This document shows, piece by piece, positions 62,713-64,000 of a stretch of DNA of 64,000 nucleotides. The notes under the pieces are model-generated. The model made no database searches and had not been told where the DNA came from. It worked only from the letters and a program-made list of their open reading frames with translations. The position numbers and the translations under genes are program-made. Within the stretch, counting starts at the first letter, position 1. The number at the start of each line of letters is the position of its first letter. This DNA is from Alphaproteobacteria bacterium (lineage in GTDB: Bacteria > Pseudomonadota > Alphaproteobacteria > Rhizobiales > Xanthobacteraceae): the NCBI GenBank assembly GCA_005884685.1, contig VBAH01000072.1, positions 62,001 to 126,000 on the forward strand, in the 5' to 3' direction.

Positions 62713-63687
62713 TCAGTTCAGCTTGATGTTCACCTCCTTGACGATGCGCGCGTATTTCTCCGAGTCGGCGCGCGCGAGCTTTCCGAGCCGTTCCGTATCG
62801 CCGCCGACCGGCTCGGTCGCCGCCTTGAACAGCGCGTCGCGTGTCGCCTTGTCGGCGAGCGCCTTGTCGCACGCGGCGTTGAGCTGCGCGATCGCGGCGG
62901 CCGGCGTGCCGAGCGGGGCGAACACCGCAAACCACGATTCGAGCGTGACACCCTGATAGCCGACCTCCTGCAGCGTCGGCAGATCCGGCATCGAGGGCGA
63001 GCGCGCGTCGCCGGATTGCGCCAGCAGCCGGATCGTGCCGGCTTGCGCATGCGGCAGTGGCGCGGTCGGCCCGAGGATCGCGAACTTCACATGCCCGGCG
63101 ATGAGATCGTTGATCGCCTGTCCGGCGCCGCGATACGGCACGTGCTCCAGCTTGATGTCCGCCGCCTTGGCGAACCACTCCATCAGCACGTGCTGGTTCG
63201 AGCCGACGCCCGAGGTCGCGCAGCCGAGGCTCGACAGCTTCCTCGCCGTCGCCACGAGTTCGGCGACCGATTTGACCTCCAGCGACGGATGAACCGCGAG
63301 CACCTGCGGCTGACGGCCAAGCAGGCTCACCGGCGCCAGGTCCTTGAGGAAATCGACGTTGAGTCTCAGCACATGCGGTGAGCTCGCCACGTTGTCGTTG
63401 CAGACGAGGAAATTATAGCCGTCCGGCGTGGCCTTGATCCCGGCATCGATCCCGATCGTGCCGCCTGCGCCGCCGGTGCGGTTCTCGATGAATACCTGCT
63501 GGCCGAGGCTGCGCGAGAGGTGCTCGCCGACGAGCCGTGCGATGAAGTCGAGCCCGCCGCCTGCCGCAAGATGCACGATGAAGCGCACCGGACGGGTCGG
63601 CCAATCCTGTGCGCGGGCGATCTGCGGCGAAAACAGCGTGCTGGCAGCTATGCCTTTGACGAAAGTGCGGCGCGCGATACGTCTCAT
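62713..63687 (-). CDS. Bug-type receptor protein with a Tat-like signal
   Basis: A 324-residue periplasmic receptor. The N-terminus has twin arginines (IARRTFVKGIAAS), suggesting Tat export. Bug motifs follow: WPTRPVRFIVHLAAGGGLDF, FIENRTGGAGGTIGIDAGIK, HVPYRGAGQAINDLIAGHVK. It is a paralogue of the receptor at 57599-58591, with distinct binding-loop residues. The adjacent upstream gene on the same strand is a polysaccharide-deacetylase-type enzyme of the kind often found with catabolic Bug proteins, so a nitrogen-containing acid could be the ligand; this is inference. Confidence 0.9.
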   Translation of the reverse strand: MRRIARRTFVKGIAASTLFSPQIARAQDWPTRPVRFIVHLAAGGGLDFIARLVGEHLSRSLGQQVFIENRTGGAGGTIGIDAGIKATPDGYNFLVCNDNVASSPHVLRLNVDFLKDLAPVSLLGRQPQVLAVHPSLEVKSVAELVATARKLSSLGCATSGVGSNQHVLMEWFAKAADIKLEHVPYRGAGQAINDLIAGHVKFAILGPTAPLPHAQAGTIRLLAQSGDARSPSMPDLPTLQEVGYQGVTLESWFAVFAPLGTPAAAIAQLNAACDKALADKATRDALFKAATEPVGGDTERLGKLARADSEKYARIVKEVNIKLN

Positions 63688-63719
63688 ACCTTGCTCCCTT
63701 CAAACTTTCGATTTTGTTT

Positions 63720-63806
63720 GTAGCCCGGATGGAGCGCAGCGCAATCCGGGGCCGCTGTGGCGAATTGCGGCAGTTCCCGCATTTCGCTTCGCGTCATGCG
63801 GGCTAC
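63720..63806. repeat. GTAGCCCGGATGGAGC family repeat, copy 2
   Basis: It starts GTAGCCCGGATGGAGCGCAG and ends CATGCGGGCTAC. Its last four bases hold the reverse complement of the TAG stop of the upstream gene (63803-63805). Confidence 0.82.
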
Positions 63807-64000
63807 AAGGTTTGCGCCTGGTACCAATCCAGAATGGTCGCGCCGTCCCAGGCCGCCACACCGGGCCGCGCCAGCACCTCCTCGAACGCGCGGCGCACGT
63901 GATCGATCCGGTGCGGCACGCCGGAGAGATAGGGATGCATCGCGACCGCCATGATCTTCGGGCGCTCGGCGGATTCGGCGTAGAGGCACTCGAACTGGTC
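63803..64000 (-). CDS. Polysaccharide deacetylase-family protein, C-terminal part (partial)
   Basis: The minus-strand frame is open from the window end to TAG at 63803-63805, giving 65 visible residues. IMAVAMHPYLSGVPHRIDHV and the following FEEVLARPGVAAW, ending ILDWYQAQTL, match the C-terminus of NodB-type deacetylases related to allantoinase PuuE, where the His of HPYLSG is a conserved active-site residue. The N-terminal metal-binding part is outside the window. It is upstream of the Bug receptor on the same strand. The stop codon lies in a repeat. Confidence 0.8.
   Translation of the reverse strand, partial: DQFECLYAESAERPKIMAVAMHPYLSGVPHRIDHVRRAFEEVLARPGVAAWDGATILDWYQAQTL

Overview
The window is GC-rich DNA with tightly packed genes from an alphaproteobacterial chromosome, most likely a member of the Hyphomicrobiales (Rhizobiales) close to the Bradyrhizobiaceae/Xanthobacteraceae. 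The reasons are the split HisG/HisZ enzyme pair, the ileS-lspA-M16-M16 cluster, Bug-type receptors, CheZ-like phosphatases, GCG-type Cys repeats, and several families of palindromic intergenic repeats of a style common in that group. No tRNA, rRNA, CRISPR array, complete insertion sequence or prophage was recognised.

Layout. 0-8.3 kb: tail of an RNA pseudouridine synthase, rsmD, then on the minus strand mutL, arfB, pgi, an M16 protease pair and a secreted protein. 8.4-13 kb: lspA, ileS (with a repeat inserted in frame) and a CheZ-like phosphatase. 13-17.3 kb: L,D-transpeptidase, DUF2076 protein, and a ChbG-like deacetylase/glycosyltransferase/GtrA set. 17.3-21.1 kb: a HigBA-type toxin-antitoxin pair, then an array of duplicated hisG 3' ends interrupted by two micro-membrane proteins and a KdpDE-like two-component system. 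21.1-27 kb: hisG-hisZ, a transglutaminase-like protein, DUF3617, a frameshifted DUF559 gene and hisS. 27-34 kb: an orphan branched-chain-type binding protein, a large chemoreceptor, a short winged-helix-like regulator, an omega-amino acid aminotransferase and a TumE/TumA toxin-antitoxin pair. 34-44.4 kb: MATE/HxlR, a flavodoxin-like protein, a glycogen-debranching-type enzyme, a Tat-exported metallo-beta-lactamase-fold protein, a GT2/GT39 pair and pncC. 44.4-49.2 kb: a Lys-rich DUF6496 protein, a highly structured apparently non-coding stretch with its own promoter-like sequence, a degenerate EAL protein, a HAD phosphatase and a cheY/cheZ-like pair. 49.5-54 kb: MaoC dehydratase, ribF, MFS transporter, double-PilZ protein and envelope proteins. 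54-64 kb: groES-groEL with a CIRCE-like operator, MarC, two Bug receptors, an SDR, several small DUF proteins and the C-terminus of a polysaccharide deacetylase.

How the genes fit together. Most are housekeeping: mismatch repair, ribosome rescue, histidine synthesis, FAD synthesis, protein folding and lipoprotein maturation. They are mixed with envelope and glycolipid modification, signalling with a c-di-GMP and chemotaxis flavour, and orphan solute receptors. The notable part is the repeat biology. At least six palindromic repeat families lie between genes. They bracket arfB and the DUF559 gene, separate groES from groEL, overlap stop codons, sit inside the ileS reading frame, and accompany multiplied hisG 3' ends. 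The positions of ribF and ileS also suggest that a segment of about 39 kb has been inverted.
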